From DATFXM01 sp035315885 (lineage in GTDB: Bacteria; Acidobacteriota; Blastocatellia; UBA7656): DNA of 64,000 nucleotides. The position numbers and the translations under genes are program-made. The stretch covers positions 1 to 64,000 of the forward strand of contig DATFXM010000066.1 in the NCBI GenBank assembly GCA_035315885.1. Reading direction: 5' to 3'. Under the pieces are notes generated by a model, which saw nothing but the letters and a program-made list of their open reading frames with translations, was not told the DNA's origin and searched no databases. This document shows positions 8,463 through 17,906 of the stretch, one piece after another; the first letter of the stretch is position 1; the number at the start of each line of letters is the position of its first letter.

Positions 8463-9449
8463 ATGAGGGTTCTGATAACTGGCGGTGCCGGGTTTCTGGG
8501 TTCGCATCTGGTGGACCGCCTGGTTGCTGAGGAGCACGAGGTCATAGTTTTCGACAATTTGCTCACCGGGCGCGCAGACAACGTCGAGCATCACCTGGGC
8601 AATTCCCGGTTCAAATTCGTAAAGCAGGATGTAACTGAGTACCTCTTTGTTGCTGGAGATCTGGATGCGGTAGTGCATTTTGCGTCACCGGCGAGTCCCA
8701 TAGATTATCTTCAGCTACCGATACAGACATTGAAGGTCGGGAGTCTGGGCACTCACAAGACGCTGGGTCTGGCGAAGGCAAAGAACGCCAGGTTCCTTCT
8801 AGCATCTACATCCGAGGTCTACGGCGATCCGCAGGTTCATCCTCAGCCGGAATCGTACTGGGGTCACGTTAACCCCGTGGGACCTCGCGGCGTCTACGAC
8901 GAAGCCAAAAGGTTCGCAGAAGCCATCACCATGGCTTACCATCGTTATCACGCTGTCGACACCAGAATTGTCAGGATCTTCAACACGTATGGACCGCGCA
9001 TGAGACCCAATGACGGCCGCGTGGTTTCCAACTTCATCGTTCAGGCCCTGAAAGGCGAGCCTCTGACCATCTACGGCGACGGAAAACAGACACGCTCGTT
9101 TTGCTATGTGAGCGATTTGATCGACGGAATCCTTCGCCTGCTCACGAAGGAGCGCGTGGAGAGGCCTTCCAGGGCAAGCGCAGCCGAAGACGTACAGACG
9201 GATGACGACATAAACTGGCCGGTGAACATCGGCAATTCCGGCGAATTCACGGTTGCTCAGCTTGCGGAGAAGGTCCTCGTACTGACCGGGAGCAAGAGCC
9301 CGGTCGAGCACCGTCCCCTGCCGATAGATGACCCTCAGATCAGACAGCCTGACAACGCTCGCGCTCGAAGACTGCTGGGCTGGGAGCCTCGGGTGGAACT
9401 GGAAGAGGGTTTGAAAAAAACGATCGAATACTTTAGGAAAATAGTTTAG
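8463..9449 (+). CDS. UDP-glucuronate decarboxylase (UDP-xylose synthase type)
   Basis: Short-chain dehydrogenase of the extended NAD-sugar epimerase group, 328 aa. It has the NAD motif GGAGFLGSHL, the catalytic serine in LLASTSEVYGD, YDEAKR with the catalytic Tyr and Lys, and RIFNTYGPRM. The block ASPASPIDYLQLPIQTLK together with GHVNPVGPRGVYDEAKR is characteristic of UDP-xylose synthase, which oxidises and decarboxylates UDP-glucuronate to UDP-xylose. The product of the next gene makes UDP-glucuronate, which supports this reading. The gene is 16 bases from ugd. Confidence 0.87.
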   Translation: MRVLITGGAGFLGSHLVDRLVAEEHEVIVFDNLLTGRADNVEHHLGNSRFKFVKQDVTEYLFVAGDLDAVVHFASPASPIDYLQLPIQTLKVGSLGTHKTLGLAKAKNARFLLASTSEVYGDPQVHPQPESYWGHVNPVGPRGVYDEAKRFAEAITMAYHRYHAVDTRIVRIFNTYGPRMRPNDGRVVSNFIVQALKGEPLTIYGDGKQTRSFCYVSDLIDGILRLLTKERVERPSRASAAEDVQTDDDINWPVNIGNSGEFTVAQLAEKVLVLTGSKSPVEHRPLPIDDPQIRQPDNARARRLLGWEPRVELEEGLKKTIEYFRKIV

Positions 9450-9464
9450 CTGGAGGATTGAGGG

Positions 9465-10766
9465 ATGCACATCGCGGTGATCGGCACCGGCTATGTTGGG
9501 CTCGTAACTGGTGCGTGCTTCGCGGAGTTTGGAATCTACGTCACCTGCGTGGATAACGACGAAGAGAAGATACGTGCGTTGGAGTCAGGCAACATACCGA
9601 TCTACGAACCCGGCCTCGAGGCGCTGGTAGCAAAGAACGTCCGCGAGGGCCGCCTCAGTTTTACAACTGATCTCAGTCGCTCGGTCCAGGACTCGCTGGT
9701 CATTTTTCTTGCTGTAGGAACTCCGCCGCAGGGAGACGGCTCCGCTGACATGAGTCAGATCGAGCAGGTAGCTCTGGCGATTGGAAAGGCGTTGAACGGC
9801 TACAAAGTGATAGTCACAAAGAGCACCGTCCCGGTGGGCGCTGCTTCTTTGATCAAATGGATCGTAGAGCAGAATCGCCCGTCGCCGTTTAAGTTTTCCG
9901 TAGCAGCTAATCCTGAATTCCTGCGGGAGGGCGCGGCCATCGACGACTTCATGCGACCCAATCGAGTTGTCATAGGCTGCACCGACGAAGAAGCCATAGC
10001 CATACTCAAGGAAATCTACAGGCCTCTGTTCCTGATCGAAACGCCGTTTGTTATCACGACTCCGGAATCGGCAGAGATGATCAAACACGCCTCAAACGCA
10101 TTCCTGGCGACAAAGGTTTCGTTCATTAACGAGATCGCCAATCTTTGCGAGGTGCTGGGCGCCGATGTCCACGACGTCGCAAAGGGCATGGGGATGGACC
10201 TGAGAATCGGAAACAAGTTCCTGCACCCCGGACCGGGGTTTGGCGGAAGTTGTTTTCCAAAAGATGCCAGGGCCCTGGTAGCGCTCGGCCGCCGCGTGGA
10301 TTATCATCTAAGAATCGTCGAGGCAGCGCTGCACGTGAACGAATATCAGCGATCGACGATGATAGAACGGGTGAAACGGTTGCTGCCGAGTCTGGAAAAG
10401 AAAACCGTGGCGGTGCTGGGGCTTTCCTTCAAACCCCAGACCGACGACATGCGAGAAGCGCCATCGCTCAAGCTGATCGCGGATCTGCAGGAGTCAGGCG
10501 CCAGCGTCCGAGCCTACGACCCGGTATCGATTCGGGCAGCGGAGCAACTGACTCGGGCAGTTCAGTTTTGCGATGACGAGTACGAGGCAGCTTCCGGATC
10601 GGACGCGCTGGTGATTGTCACCGAGTGGAACCAGTTTCGGAGTCTGGACCTCGCGCGGATAAAGGAGCAGATGCGCGAGCCAAATATTGTGGACCTGCGC
10701 AACGTTTACGAACCCGATCGCGTCCGACAATTAGGCTTCCGGTATGTTGGGATCGGACGCCCCTGA
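9465..10766 (+). CDS. ugd: UDP-glucose 6-dehydrogenase
   Basis: 433 aa, the standard length. It oxidises UDP-glucose to UDP-glucuronate with two NAD. It has the N-terminal NAD motif GTGYVGLVTGACFAEFG, the glutamate loop NPEFLREGAAIDDF, the catalytic cysteine in GPGFGGSCFPKD and a C-terminal Rossmann half with VAVLGLSFKPQTDDMREAPS. TGGAGG lies ahead of the ATG. It works upstream of the UDP-xylose synthase in the same operon, and the product pair is used for exopolysaccharide or lipopolysaccharide. Confidence 0.93.
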   Translation: MHIAVIGTGYVGLVTGACFAEFGIYVTCVDNDEEKIRALESGNIPIYEPGLEALVAKNVREGRLSFTTDLSRSVQDSLVIFLAVGTPPQGDGSADMSQIEQVALAIGKALNGYKVIVTKSTVPVGAASLIKWIVEQNRPSPFKFSVAANPEFLREGAAIDDFMRPNRVVIGCTDEEAIAILKEIYRPLFLIETPFVITTPESAEMIKHASNAFLATKVSFINEIANLCEVLGADVHDVAKGMGMDLRIGNKFLHPGPGFGGSCFPKDARALVALGRRVDYHLRIVEAALHVNEYQRSTMIERVKRLLPSLEKKTVAVLGLSFKPQTDDMREAPSLKLIADLQESGASVRAYDPVSIRAAEQLTRAVQFCDDEYEAASGSDALVIVTEWNQFRSLDLARIKEQMREPNIVDLRNVYEPDRVRQLGFRYVGIGRP

Positions 10767-10789
10767 TCGACATTTTTCGGGTGGAGAAG

Positions 10790-11812
10790 ATGCAGTCTAA
10801 ACAGCTTGTTCTGCCGCTGATCCTTCTGTTCGGCTTCGGAACCGTAACTGCCTCGAACCTTCAACAACGCCGAGACCAACAGCCGCTTCGAGAGGAAGAA
10901 CCGATTCGTCTCGGAACTACTCTCGTTCAAGTCCCTGTGATTGTCAGTGAGCCCGGAGGGCGCTATATAACCGACATGCGGGCGGAGGACTTCGCTCTTT
11001 ACGAAGACGGTGTCAAGCAAAAGATTGCGGTGTTTGGTGCCGTCGAAGAACCGTTCAACGTCGCGCTGCTGCTCGATTCAAGCGGTTCGACAGCAGCTCA
11101 GCTCAGCCGGATCAAAGCGGCAGCGCTTGCATTCATCGACAACCTGAGACCGCAAGACCGCGTGATGATCGCATCATTCAACGATAGCGTTCAGTTTCTC
11201 TGCGATCTCACCGGCGACCGATCGGTGTTGACCCGCGCGGTTGACTCGATCCAGTCGGGTGAGTTTACCCAAGTGTATGAAGCAGTCTACACCGCGGTCT
11301 GGGAACGGCTGCATGACCTTAAAGGCAGAAAAGCAGTCATTGTTTTTACGGACGGCATAGACACCGCGAGCAGCGAGATCTCGGAAGAAGATACTCTGGA
11401 CGCGATCATCGAGAGCGAAGACATCATCGTGTACCCGATTCGCTATGCCACCAGGCCGGACGTCGAGCGAAAGATTGAGGTGCGGGTTCGCAGCACCGTG
11501 AAGGCAAACACAGACATCGAGAACGAGCTGGTTCGACAGGACCACGCGCTTGATCGCACCTATCGCGAGGCCGACGAATATCTACAGGAGCTGGCGGACA
11601 TGTCCGGGGGCATAGTCGAGCGCGCCGACCAGCTCGGCGACCTGCAAAGCGCGCTCGGGAGAATTGCGCGCGAGCTGAGACAGCAATACTTGCTCGGATA
11701 CTATCCCACAAACCGAACCCAGGACGGCAAGTCTCGAAAAATTCGCGTCGAGACTATACGCCGGGGTGCTCGCGTTCGCTCGAGACCCGAATACCGGATG
11801 AGCCAGCAGTAG
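10790..11812 (+). CDS. Secreted protein with VWFA-related Acidobacterial domain
   Basis: Exported von Willebrand A protein, 340 aa. After a signal peptide (QLVLPLILLFGFG) come an N-terminal beta region (LVQVPVIVSEPGG... EDFALYEDG) and the VWA fold with metal-site motifs DSSGS and FTDGID. The protein ends with LRQQYLLGYYPTN, a hallmark of the group known as VWFA-related Acidobacterial domain. The family is greatly expanded in Acidobacteriota; its function is unknown. The frame is open from 10625, but GGAGAAG sits directly before ATG 10790 and the signal peptide starts there. It follows ugd by 23 bases. Confidence 0.85.
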   Translation: MQSKQLVLPLILLFGFGTVTASNLQQRRDQQPLREEEPIRLGTTLVQVPVIVSEPGGRYITDMRAEDFALYEDGVKQKIAVFGAVEEPFNVALLLDSSGSTAAQLSRIKAAALAFIDNLRPQDRVMIASFNDSVQFLCDLTGDRSVLTRAVDSIQSGEFTQVYEAVYTAVWERLHDLKGRKAVIVFTDGIDTASSEISEEDTLDAIIESEDIIVYPIRYATRPDVERKIEVRVRSTVKANTDIENELVRQDHALDRTYREADEYLQELADMSGGIVERADQLGDLQSALGRIARELRQQYLLGYYPTNRTQDGKSRKIRVETIRRGARVRSRPEYRMSQQ

Positions 11813-11877
11813 ACATTTGAAAAGGGTCTCAATCACCGTTATCCTTTCGCTTGCTGCCTAATCAATCAAACGACGAC

Positions 11878-12645
11878 ATGGCTCGAGCCCGAGATCTTCT
11901 TCAACTGATACTCGAGAAGGCCAGTGCAGCCGAACCCGTTTCCATTGCAAGGGTCCTTGAAGGAGACGGCAAGCGTCAGATCGCGGTGTTGTGGAGGGAC
12001 GAGTTCAAGCCTCCGCTCGATCCTGCTATCGAGCTGATCGTTAAGGAAAAGCTATCGATACTGGAGTCCGGCGGCGGCGTTGCCGACTTGACCACCATCG
12101 ATGTTTGCGGCACGCCAGTCAGGGTCGCGCTGGAAGTCGTAAGGCCAAAACTTAAGCTGGTCATCTTTGGCGCTGGTCACGTTGGACAGGCGGTAGCGCT
12201 GATCGGTGTAATGCTCGGATACCGAGTGCTGGTGATCGACGATCGCAAGGAGTTTGCCTCGCGCAAAAGACTGCCGGACCCTCGAATCGAACTACTGGTC
12301 AGCGACTTTGGTGAAGGGGCAAAACAGGCCAATATTACTCCGGGGACCGCAGTTGTGATCGTTACGCGCGGTCATCAGTCTGATGAAACATGTCTGAAGA
12401 GCGTGGTGCGGAGCCGGGCATCCTATCTTGGCATGATCGGCAGTAGAAAACGGGTTCTGGCAGTTTTCAAGCAGCTAATCGGGCAGGGATACAGTCAGGA
12501 CGAACTGAACAGAGTGCGGGCGCCCATCGGCATCAAAATAGGGGCCCGGACGCCACAGGAAATCGCAATAGCGATATTGGCAGAGATTATCAGAGACTTG
12601 AACGGTCCAAATAGCGAACGGGGGGAAACCACTCATGGGATTTGA
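11878..12645 (+). CDS. xdhC: XdhC/CoxI family protein
   Basis: 255 aa. XdhC binds molybdenum cofactor, helps its sulfuration and hands it to xanthine dehydrogenase-type enzymes. The N-terminal XdhC/CoxI part is followed by a Rossmann part with VIFGAGHVGQAVALIG and VLVIDDRKEF, then GMIGSRKRV and the C-terminal APIGIKIGARTPQEIAIAIL. No molybdenum hydroxylase gene lies in this window, so its partner must be elsewhere. ATG 11878 is preferred over TTG 11851; neither has a strong ribosome site. It overlaps the next gene by 11 bases. Confidence 0.85.
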   Translation: MARARDLLQLILEKASAAEPVSIARVLEGDGKRQIAVLWRDEFKPPLDPAIELIVKEKLSILESGGGVADLTTIDVCGTPVRVALEVVRPKLKLVIFGAGHVGQAVALIGVMLGYRVLVIDDRKEFASRKRLPDPRIELLVSDFGEGAKQANITPGTAVVIVTRGHQSDETCLKSVVRSRASYLGMIGSRKRVLAVFKQLIGQGYSQDELNRVRAPIGIKIGARTPQEIAIAILAEIIRDLNGPNSERGETTHGI

Positions 12646-13804
12646 TGGCATAGATGTGCTGGGTGTCGAGGCTCTTCTGTCTGAAGAAGAAAGACTCGCG
12701 ATGAAGTCGGTTCGACAGTTCGTCGAAGCTGAAGTCAATCCGATAATCGCAGAGCATTATGAGGAAGGGCGCTTTCCGCGTCATCTGATCCCGAAGCTGG
12801 CCGATCTGGGCGTGCTCGGAGCAAACCTGCCCGAAGAGTACGGGTGCGCCGGAATGAACAACGTGTCTTACGGACTGGTGATGCAGGAACTCGAAGCGGG
12901 CGATTCGGGGATTCGCAGCTTCGCGTCCGTGCAAGGCGCATTGTGCATGTACCCGATTTATGCGTTCGGCAGCGAAGAGCAAAAGCGAAAATACCTGCCG
13001 GAGATGGCCGCTGGAAAAGTCATCGGTTGTTTTGGTCTGACCGAGCCGAATTTTGGCTCGAATCCCGCCGGCATGATAACTCGAGCCGAACGAGTTCGAG
13101 ACGGATGGCTGATCAACGGGTCGAAGGCTTGGATCACGAACGGGTCGGTCGCTGACATTGCCATCGTCTGGGCGAAGACTGAGGGAGACGAGATACGGGG
13201 GTTCATTGTCGAGAAGGAGCGGAAAGGATTCACGGCGCCGGAGACCCATCACAAGCTGAGCCTGCGCGCGTCGGTGACATCCGAGTTGATGTTCCAGGAT
13301 TGCATGATTCCTGAGGAGAACGTATTGCCGGGATCGAAGGGGTTGAAGAGCCCGCTGATGTGCCTGACGCAGGCCCGATACGGCATCGCGTGGGGTGCGG
13401 TGGGAGCAGCGATGTCGTGTCTGGACGCGGCGCTGAAATACTCAAAGGAGCGGATCCAGTTTGGGAGGCCGATTGCGGGATTTCAGTTGACGCAAAAGAA
13501 ACTGGCGGAGATGGCTACGGAGATTTCGAAGGCGCAGCTCCTTTGTATGCATCTTGGGAGGATGAAGGACGAGGGACGTTTGAAACCGGTCCACGTATCG
13601 ATGGGCAAGATGAATAATGTAGCGATGGCGCTTGAGTGTGCGAGGACGGCGCGAGGTATTCTTGGCGCGAATGGGATTATGGGTGATTATCCGATCATGC
13701 GGCATATGTGCAATCTGGAATCGGTGTACACGTATGAGGGGACTAACGAGGTGCACACTTTGGTGATTGGCCAGCACCTGACCGGAATCCCGGCATTTGA
13801 GTGA
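12635..13804 (+). CDS. Acyl-CoA dehydrogenase, glutaryl-CoA dehydrogenase-like
   Basis: FAD-dependent acyl-CoA dehydrogenase of 389 aa. The FAD/substrate region reads CFGLTEPNFGSNP and WITNGSVADIAIVWAKT; the catalytic base is the Glu in YTYEGTNEVH. RSFASVQGALCMYPI and the C-terminal HTLVIGQHLTGIPAF resemble glutaryl-CoA dehydrogenase, which oxidises and decarboxylates glutaryl-CoA to crotonyl-CoA in lysine and aromatic breakdown. I infer this subtype but cannot exclude another short-chain substrate. GGGGGGAAA precedes the ATG, inside the end of xdhC. It is the last gene of the run. Confidence 0.85.
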   Translation: MGFDGIDVLGVEALLSEEERLAMKSVRQFVEAEVNPIIAEHYEEGRFPRHLIPKLADLGVLGANLPEEYGCAGMNNVSYGLVMQELEAGDSGIRSFASVQGALCMYPIYAFGSEEQKRKYLPEMAAGKVIGCFGLTEPNFGSNPAGMITRAERVRDGWLINGSKAWITNGSVADIAIVWAKTEGDEIRGFIVEKERKGFTAPETHHKLSLRASVTSELMFQDCMIPEENVLPGSKGLKSPLMCLTQARYGIAWGAVGAAMSCLDAALKYSKERIQFGRPIAGFQLTQKKLAEMATEISKAQLLCMHLGRMKDEGRLKPVHVSMGKMNNVAMALECARTARGILGANGIMGDYPIMRHMCNLESVYTYEGTNEVHTLVIGQHLTGIPAFE

Positions 13805-13948
13805 CCTGCCCCCACACAGATTTCTTACATAATATCTGTTATCAGACGCAAGAGTATTCCTAGTCCCTGAGCACCTCGTCCATCCCACCGAGTCTCTGGG
13901 CATCTCCAGGCAGCCGCTTCGTTCGCACGATCTGGCAATTAAGAGAGT

Positions 13949-14671
13949 TCAGCGGTCGTACCAGAGCCCTGCTCTCTGCCGGCTTCGAAGCGCGCCCGGC
14001 AGGGCGAGCCGCAACAAGTGCAAAATGACGCCCCATTCGCCGTGCGAGTCTAGCTTTCTGGATGAGGTTACCAGTTTAGCTTCGGTGATTACGACGTACC
14101 TCAACCCTCTGGCTCGGCCCCACCGTTTCAATCGACTCGAGAAGCTGACGTCTTCTGCGACGTACAGCGTCTCGTTGAAACCATCGACCGCCCTCCATGC
14201 GTCTCGACTGCAATAAACAAACGCTCCGCCGGCCACTCCGATCCGAGGAGATGCCCAGTTCCAAATCGCGGTAATCACCTTGATCACCAATCCGGTCTCC
14301 CGATCGAATCTCATAAGCGCACTGCCGCCGCATACCCTACCGGACTCGAGCCGCTCTATTGTATGTCTCAGAACGTCCGAGTTCAGCATGGTATCGGCGT
14401 CAAGAAAGATCAACCACTCCCCCGTGGCATGTTCTGCCGCGGTGTTGCGGGCCTTTGAAATCTGATTCCAAGGTTCGAATACTACGATGACGCCTTTCTC
14501 GCGGGCGATTCGCGAGGTCTCGTCTGTCGAATTGTTGTCGCACACGAGGATCTCGAAATCTGGCCACGACAACTCTTCGAAGCTCCGATTGATCGAATCA
14601 ATCGTGGCGGAGATCATCTCCTGTTCGTTGAAGGCAGGAATTAGTACGCTGATTCGCCGAGCTACTTTCAT
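13949..14671 (-). CDS. Family 2 glycosyltransferase
   Basis: GT-A fold glycosyltransferase of 240 aa: SVLIPAFNEQEMI, then LVCDNNSTDET and the metal-binding LIFLDADTML, followed by GGAFVYCSRDAW and the acceptor-side acid in YVAEDVSFSSRLKRWG. No transmembrane anchor is evident, so it is probably peripheral. Substrate unknown. ATG 14671 lies one codon inside the longest frame (TTG 14674). The gene stands alone, with 144 bases to the preceding convergent gene. Confidence 0.85.
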   Translation of the reverse strand: MKVARRISVLIPAFNEQEMISATIDSINRSFEELSWPDFEILVCDNNSTDETSRIAREKGVIVVFEPWNQISKARNTAAEHATGEWLIFLDADTMLNSDVLRHTIERLESGRVCGGSALMRFDRETGLVIKVITAIWNWASPRIGVAGGAFVYCSRDAWRAVDGFNETLYVAEDVSFSSRLKRWGRARGLRYVVITEAKLVTSSRKLDSHGEWGVILHLLRLALPGALRSRQRAGLWYDR

Positions 14672-14769
14672 CAATTCTCAGGAACGCCGGAACGGAAATG
14701 ACCCTGTTAGACAACCCGCACTCGTTTTCACGTTAATCTGAACCGGTACCAATTAATCCCGGCGCCCGC

Positions 14770-15918
14770 CTAACTTGGAAGTCCACGCGCGAAGGCAAAT
14801 GGCGGTGTGAGACAGCCCGAGCTTGTCTTGACGTTAATAATAACAATGCGTCCTTCCGCGATTTTGCTCTTCGCGTTCTTAACGATCAGTATCTCCTGGC
14901 CTTGAGGCGTGAGGCCTCCACTCTTTGTCTTCACTTCTTCTCCGTCAAGCAGCACCTTCGCCACGGGACCAAAATTATATCCGATTACGTGCAGTTTATT
15001 TCGTTCGAGAAAGACCTGGATGATGCCGGGAGGTGGCACATCTCCGACGATCGGACTGAATAGCAGCGAGTAGGTGGCAGCGTCCGGAACACAGCTCTCA
15101 ACAGCAATATAATACTTTCTGATCCGGGGCGATGTGGTATTGGAAGAGAAAACTGAGAATAAAAGATTGTGGTTTGGTGACCTGAACGCAGAATCAGCCA
15201 TTACCTGGCCGTTCTCGACTGTCACTCTTTGGCCGAGCCGAACATAAAAGGTGAGATTCCGGTCCTGCCCAAAGTACACCGCCCATCCATTTACAGCGCC
15301 ACAATACGGCGAGTCGTTGATCGAGATTGTGTACTGGGTGTTAGCGAGCAGACATGGGTACGAAAATTGTGCAGGTATAGAACCCACTTCGAGCCTGGTG
15401 CGTGGCGCCGGGCTTTCGGACGGGAATCCAATATCGATCGTGTCCTCCGTTGGGGGCGGAACAAGCGTTGCCGTCAGGGTGAAGCTTACCTCCTGCGAAA
15501 AGCAATTTAATACTGCTATGAAGTAGGTTGCCGCATCGAATGGGGGTACCTCGGGCAAGCTTACTCTCGGGGTGAAGCTGTCAGGCGGAATGTCCGCGAT
15601 GATGTGGTTGCCCTGGACGGCTACTGGCAAGTTTTGCCGAATGGCGAATCTCATTGGAATTGAAGGGTGAAAGTCGATGACCAGTTTGGACCCGTCGCCC
15701 GGATACTGAATCGCGAACTGTGTTTCTCCCACGATGCAGCCCCCCGAGAGCGGCGCAGCGGGAATCGAGGCGGTCTTGGTCTCACCCGGGGACAGCGACT
15801 CTATCGATGTTACTGGTGGAGTTATGATCTGGGCTAATGACCGGCTAACACCGAGCGAAGCGGAATTCATCACCAGCATCGTAGTCAGCAAACAAGTTGC
15901 AATTATTGTGTGCTTCAT
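14770..15918 (-). CDS. Secreted protein with C-terminal IPT/TIG-like beta domain
   Basis: Not recognised as a named family. 382 aa from ATG 15918, which has GAGGTGA five bases upstream. The signal peptide is at MKHTIIATCLLTTMLVM, with likely cleavage after SRSLAQ. The mature protein is beta-rich and proline-rich and contains two similar stretches ending YFIAVLNC and YYIAVESC, suggesting two pre-peptidase-like beta domains. The last 85 residues (LERNKLHVIGYNFGPVAKV and on) look like an IPT/TIG fold. A few cysteines could form disulfides. The next gene on this strand upstream is also secreted. Confidence 0.6.
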   Translation of the reverse strand: MKHTIIATCLLTTMLVMNSASLGVSRSLAQIITPPVTSIESLSPGETKTASIPAAPLSGGCIVGETQFAIQYPGDGSKLVIDFHPSIPMRFAIRQNLPVAVQGNHIIADIPPDSFTPRVSLPEVPPFDAATYFIAVLNCFSQEVSFTLTATLVPPPTEDTIDIGFPSESPAPRTRLEVGSIPAQFSYPCLLANTQYTISINDSPYCGAVNGWAVYFGQDRNLTFYVRLGQRVTVENGQVMADSAFRSPNHNLLFSVFSSNTTSPRIRKYYIAVESCVPDAATYSLLFSPIVGDVPPPGIIQVFLERNKLHVIGYNFGPVAKVLLDGEEVKTKSGGLTPQGQEILIVKNAKSKIAEGRIVIINVKTSSGCLTPPFAFARGLPS

Positions 15919-15985
15919 ACCGGTCACCTCTTGAGGGCTCAAGTTGCGAGCGGCGAAATGCTGCTCGAGGATGTACATCGCAACT

Positions 15986-16723
15986 TCATTGGGTGTTGAT
16001 CACTTCCTCATTCCCTTTTGGCGCGCAAAGTGAAAGGACTCTGTCGATGATGAACCGGGAAACTTCCGGTCGCCGTGCCACTCCCTCGTGGTCCACGTGT
16101 TCAATGAGAAAATTGCCTATGACCGTCGTAGCCCTGCTGTCCTTCGGCTTTATCCTGCTCTCGCCGCGAAGGAGCCTGGCTGTTCGTTGATAGAAGTTTG
16201 CAGCGTCTCTTACGTTGCTGGGTACTTCCTCGTCGCCGATCCCGACCGAATCGATTTGCACTGTAAGTGAAACCGGAATCCCCTTACTATTCAGCTTGCG
16301 ACTCAATTCAAGAACTGCCCAACCTCCGAGACTGTGGCCGTAGATCACTACGCGCGGCCCATTCAGAAGCTCGTATGTCGAGAAAGTGCCGTCGCCGTTC
16401 AAGTCGAATTGCGCGCAGACCCACTTGTAAGCGCGTCTCCAAAACCAGTGTCGATAGATCCTGACATCAACAGAGGGTACTTGGAGCCCTCTTAAGCGAC
16501 TGCCAATCTGGACTACGCCTTGAGTAGGGTCATCAGGCCTTCTCATCCCGCCTACAAAGCCAACCACAATTGTTCTACATGACTGGTGGGTAGTAGATGA
16601 ATTCGAAGCGTTGGTGCAAAGCGAAGACGATAGAAGAATGAGCTGACAGAGCAGAAAGACGCGCGCCGGGCGGCTCGAACTGCGCCGGATTCCTGCGACC
16701 GTCCCTGGCAGAAAGCGATTCAC
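15986..16723 (-). CDS. Secreted lipase-like alpha/beta hydrolase with EF-hand-like loop
   Basis: 245 aa, with an N-terminal export signal around residues 15-40. The nucleophile elbow VIYGHSLGGWAVL points to a lipase or esterase fold; a histidine in HVDHEG could be the base. Just before the elbow, QFDLNGDGTFSTYELL has the spacing of a calcium-binding EF-hand loop. Substrate unknown. The gene is 67 bases upstream of the secreted TIG-like gene on the same strand and may be cotranscribed with it. Confidence 0.6.
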   Translation of the reverse strand: MNRFLPGTVAGIRRSSSRPARVFLLCQLILLSSSLCTNASNSSTTHQSCRTIVVGFVGGMRRPDDPTQGVVQIGSRLRGLQVPSVDVRIYRHWFWRRAYKWVCAQFDLNGDGTFSTYELLNGPRVVIYGHSLGGWAVLELSRKLNSKGIPVSLTVQIDSVGIGDEEVPSNVRDAANFYQRTARLLRGESRIKPKDSRATTVIGNFLIEHVDHEGVARRPEVSRFIIDRVLSLCAPKGNEEVINTQ

Positions 16724-17112
16724 GCTGAGTCGTGTCCTTTAATGCCGTGTGTCTTCACTGCTTAGAGTGAATGAAATCTCCGTTCCAGAGTTTGAACGGC
16801 TCGATTCGCATTTGCTTGAACTAATCGGATGGCCTGCGGCACTGGTAGTCCCGATGCACCTAAGCTACATCGTCACAGACCGGATACTTGCACGCGTCGC
16901 CTGATAACTTTCATGCGCGCTCTGGTTATACGGTTTTGGCTGCGTTCGAGCGCAAGCTAATCCTAACCCTCAGCGGCCGCCATCGAGGCTCCGCGGCAAG
17001 TTTCTTTTGCTGAGAACGCGAGCGCTTGGGTCGACGGCCGCTATTCAACCACTGAAAACTAAGTACTCATCTGGTGAGTACTGACTACTCAGGGCTGGTC
17101 TCTCGAACTCTT
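16724..17112. other. Gene-free gap with a perfect hairpin
   Basis: I see no gene here. Toward the right end is a perfect inverted repeat, AGTACTCA (17062-17069) and TGAGTACT (17075-17082), with a five-base loop. It lies just after the stop of the DUF3224 gene on the minus strand and is followed there by TAGTTTTC, so it may act as a weak terminator for that operon. Confidence 0.4.
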
Positions 17113-17505
17113 TCAGAGCGAATAGTCAAACTCGTAGAAGTGCTTGCCTTCGACTATGGTGATAGTCATCTTGCCGGTGATTCCCGCAAGTCCGTCGGCT
17201 CCCGAGTCAGGCACTACGGCGATGTTCAGGTCAGGAGTCCCGCGCGACATCGTTGCATGATGCTGAAGTACAAACGTACCCTTGCGACCTTGCAACGTCG
17301 CGCTGACTCGTTCAATCGCCACGTAGCCCGCCGAACCTTCTACCTGCGTCGTCGCGCTCAGCATATGACCCTTGCTGGCACCCTCCAGGTCGCCGTGAAA
17401 TTGCTTCTCGATAGTAAGTCTCCCGATCTTACTTCCGCCCGCCTGCTCGTCTTGTTCCTGTGGAGTCAGCTTTACTTCAAACGTTCCTTTTGCGTGAGAA
17501 GACAT
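17113..17505 (-). CDS. DUF3224 domain-containing protein
   Basis: 130 aa and apparently cytoplasmic. It opens with SSHAKGTFEVKLTPQEQ and continues GRLTIEKQFHGDLEG, then GHMLSATTQVEGSAGYVAIE and GKHFYEFDYSL, the pattern of DUF3224, a small beta-barrel fold of unknown role. AAAGGGG before ATG 17505 fixes the start; the frame extends to 17586 without good signals. It is the last gene of a minus-strand group, 49 bases after the EthD-like gene. Confidence 0.8.
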   Translation of the reverse strand: MSSHAKGTFEVKLTPQEQDEQAGGSKIGRLTIEKQFHGDLEGASKGHMLSATTQVEGSAGYVAIERVSATLQGRKGTFVLQHHATMSRGTPDLNIAVVPDSGADGLAGITGKMTITIVEGKHFYEFDYSL

Positions 17506-17554
17506 GAGAACCCCTTTATTGCGAGTGGCCCGAAAGGCCGCAGCAGCCGCTTCT

Positions 17555-17881
17555 TCAAAACGTAATCGTTTCTTCTTCAGCAACAAGGAAGACGGGTTTG
17601 CCGCCGGTGGAAATTTTTACTGCGTGGGCGACTGCCTCCTGGCCGCCGGGCGATGACGCCGAGCTTTGGAGCACCTCGATAGAAGGAAAATGCAGTTCGG
17701 CGATGCGATAGAACGGAGGTTTCGACCCGTCCGGAGCCGCGAGCAATTTAGTGGCGACGAATTTCGTTACTCCCTTGATCTTCTCGCGCGCGATCGGCAT
17801 GTGTTCGTCAACGTAAGCTTTCTCAAAGGTGTCGACATCGGTGGGGTACGGATACATGACTACGAGTTTTATGTTCGCCAT
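17555..17881 (-). CDS. EthD family protein
   Basis: 108-aa dimeric alpha+beta-barrel (ferredoxin-like) protein of the EthD family. It begins MANIKLVVMYPYPTDVDTFEKAY with VDEHMPIA, the typical N-terminal strand and helix, and ends GKPVFLVAEEE. EthD was first linked to degradation of ethyl tert-butyl ether, but most members have no known reaction. GAGGAG upstream of ATG 17881 supports this start. The position between the broken small gene and the DUF3224 gene suggests one transcript. Confidence 0.75.
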   Translation of the reverse strand: MANIKLVVMYPYPTDVDTFEKAYVDEHMPIAREKIKGVTKFVATKLLAAPDGSKPPFYRIAELHFPSIEVLQSSASSPGGQEAVAHAVKISTGGKPVFLVAEEETITF

Positions 17882-17906
17882 CTTCTGCTCCTCTTTTGCC
17901 CGCGCT

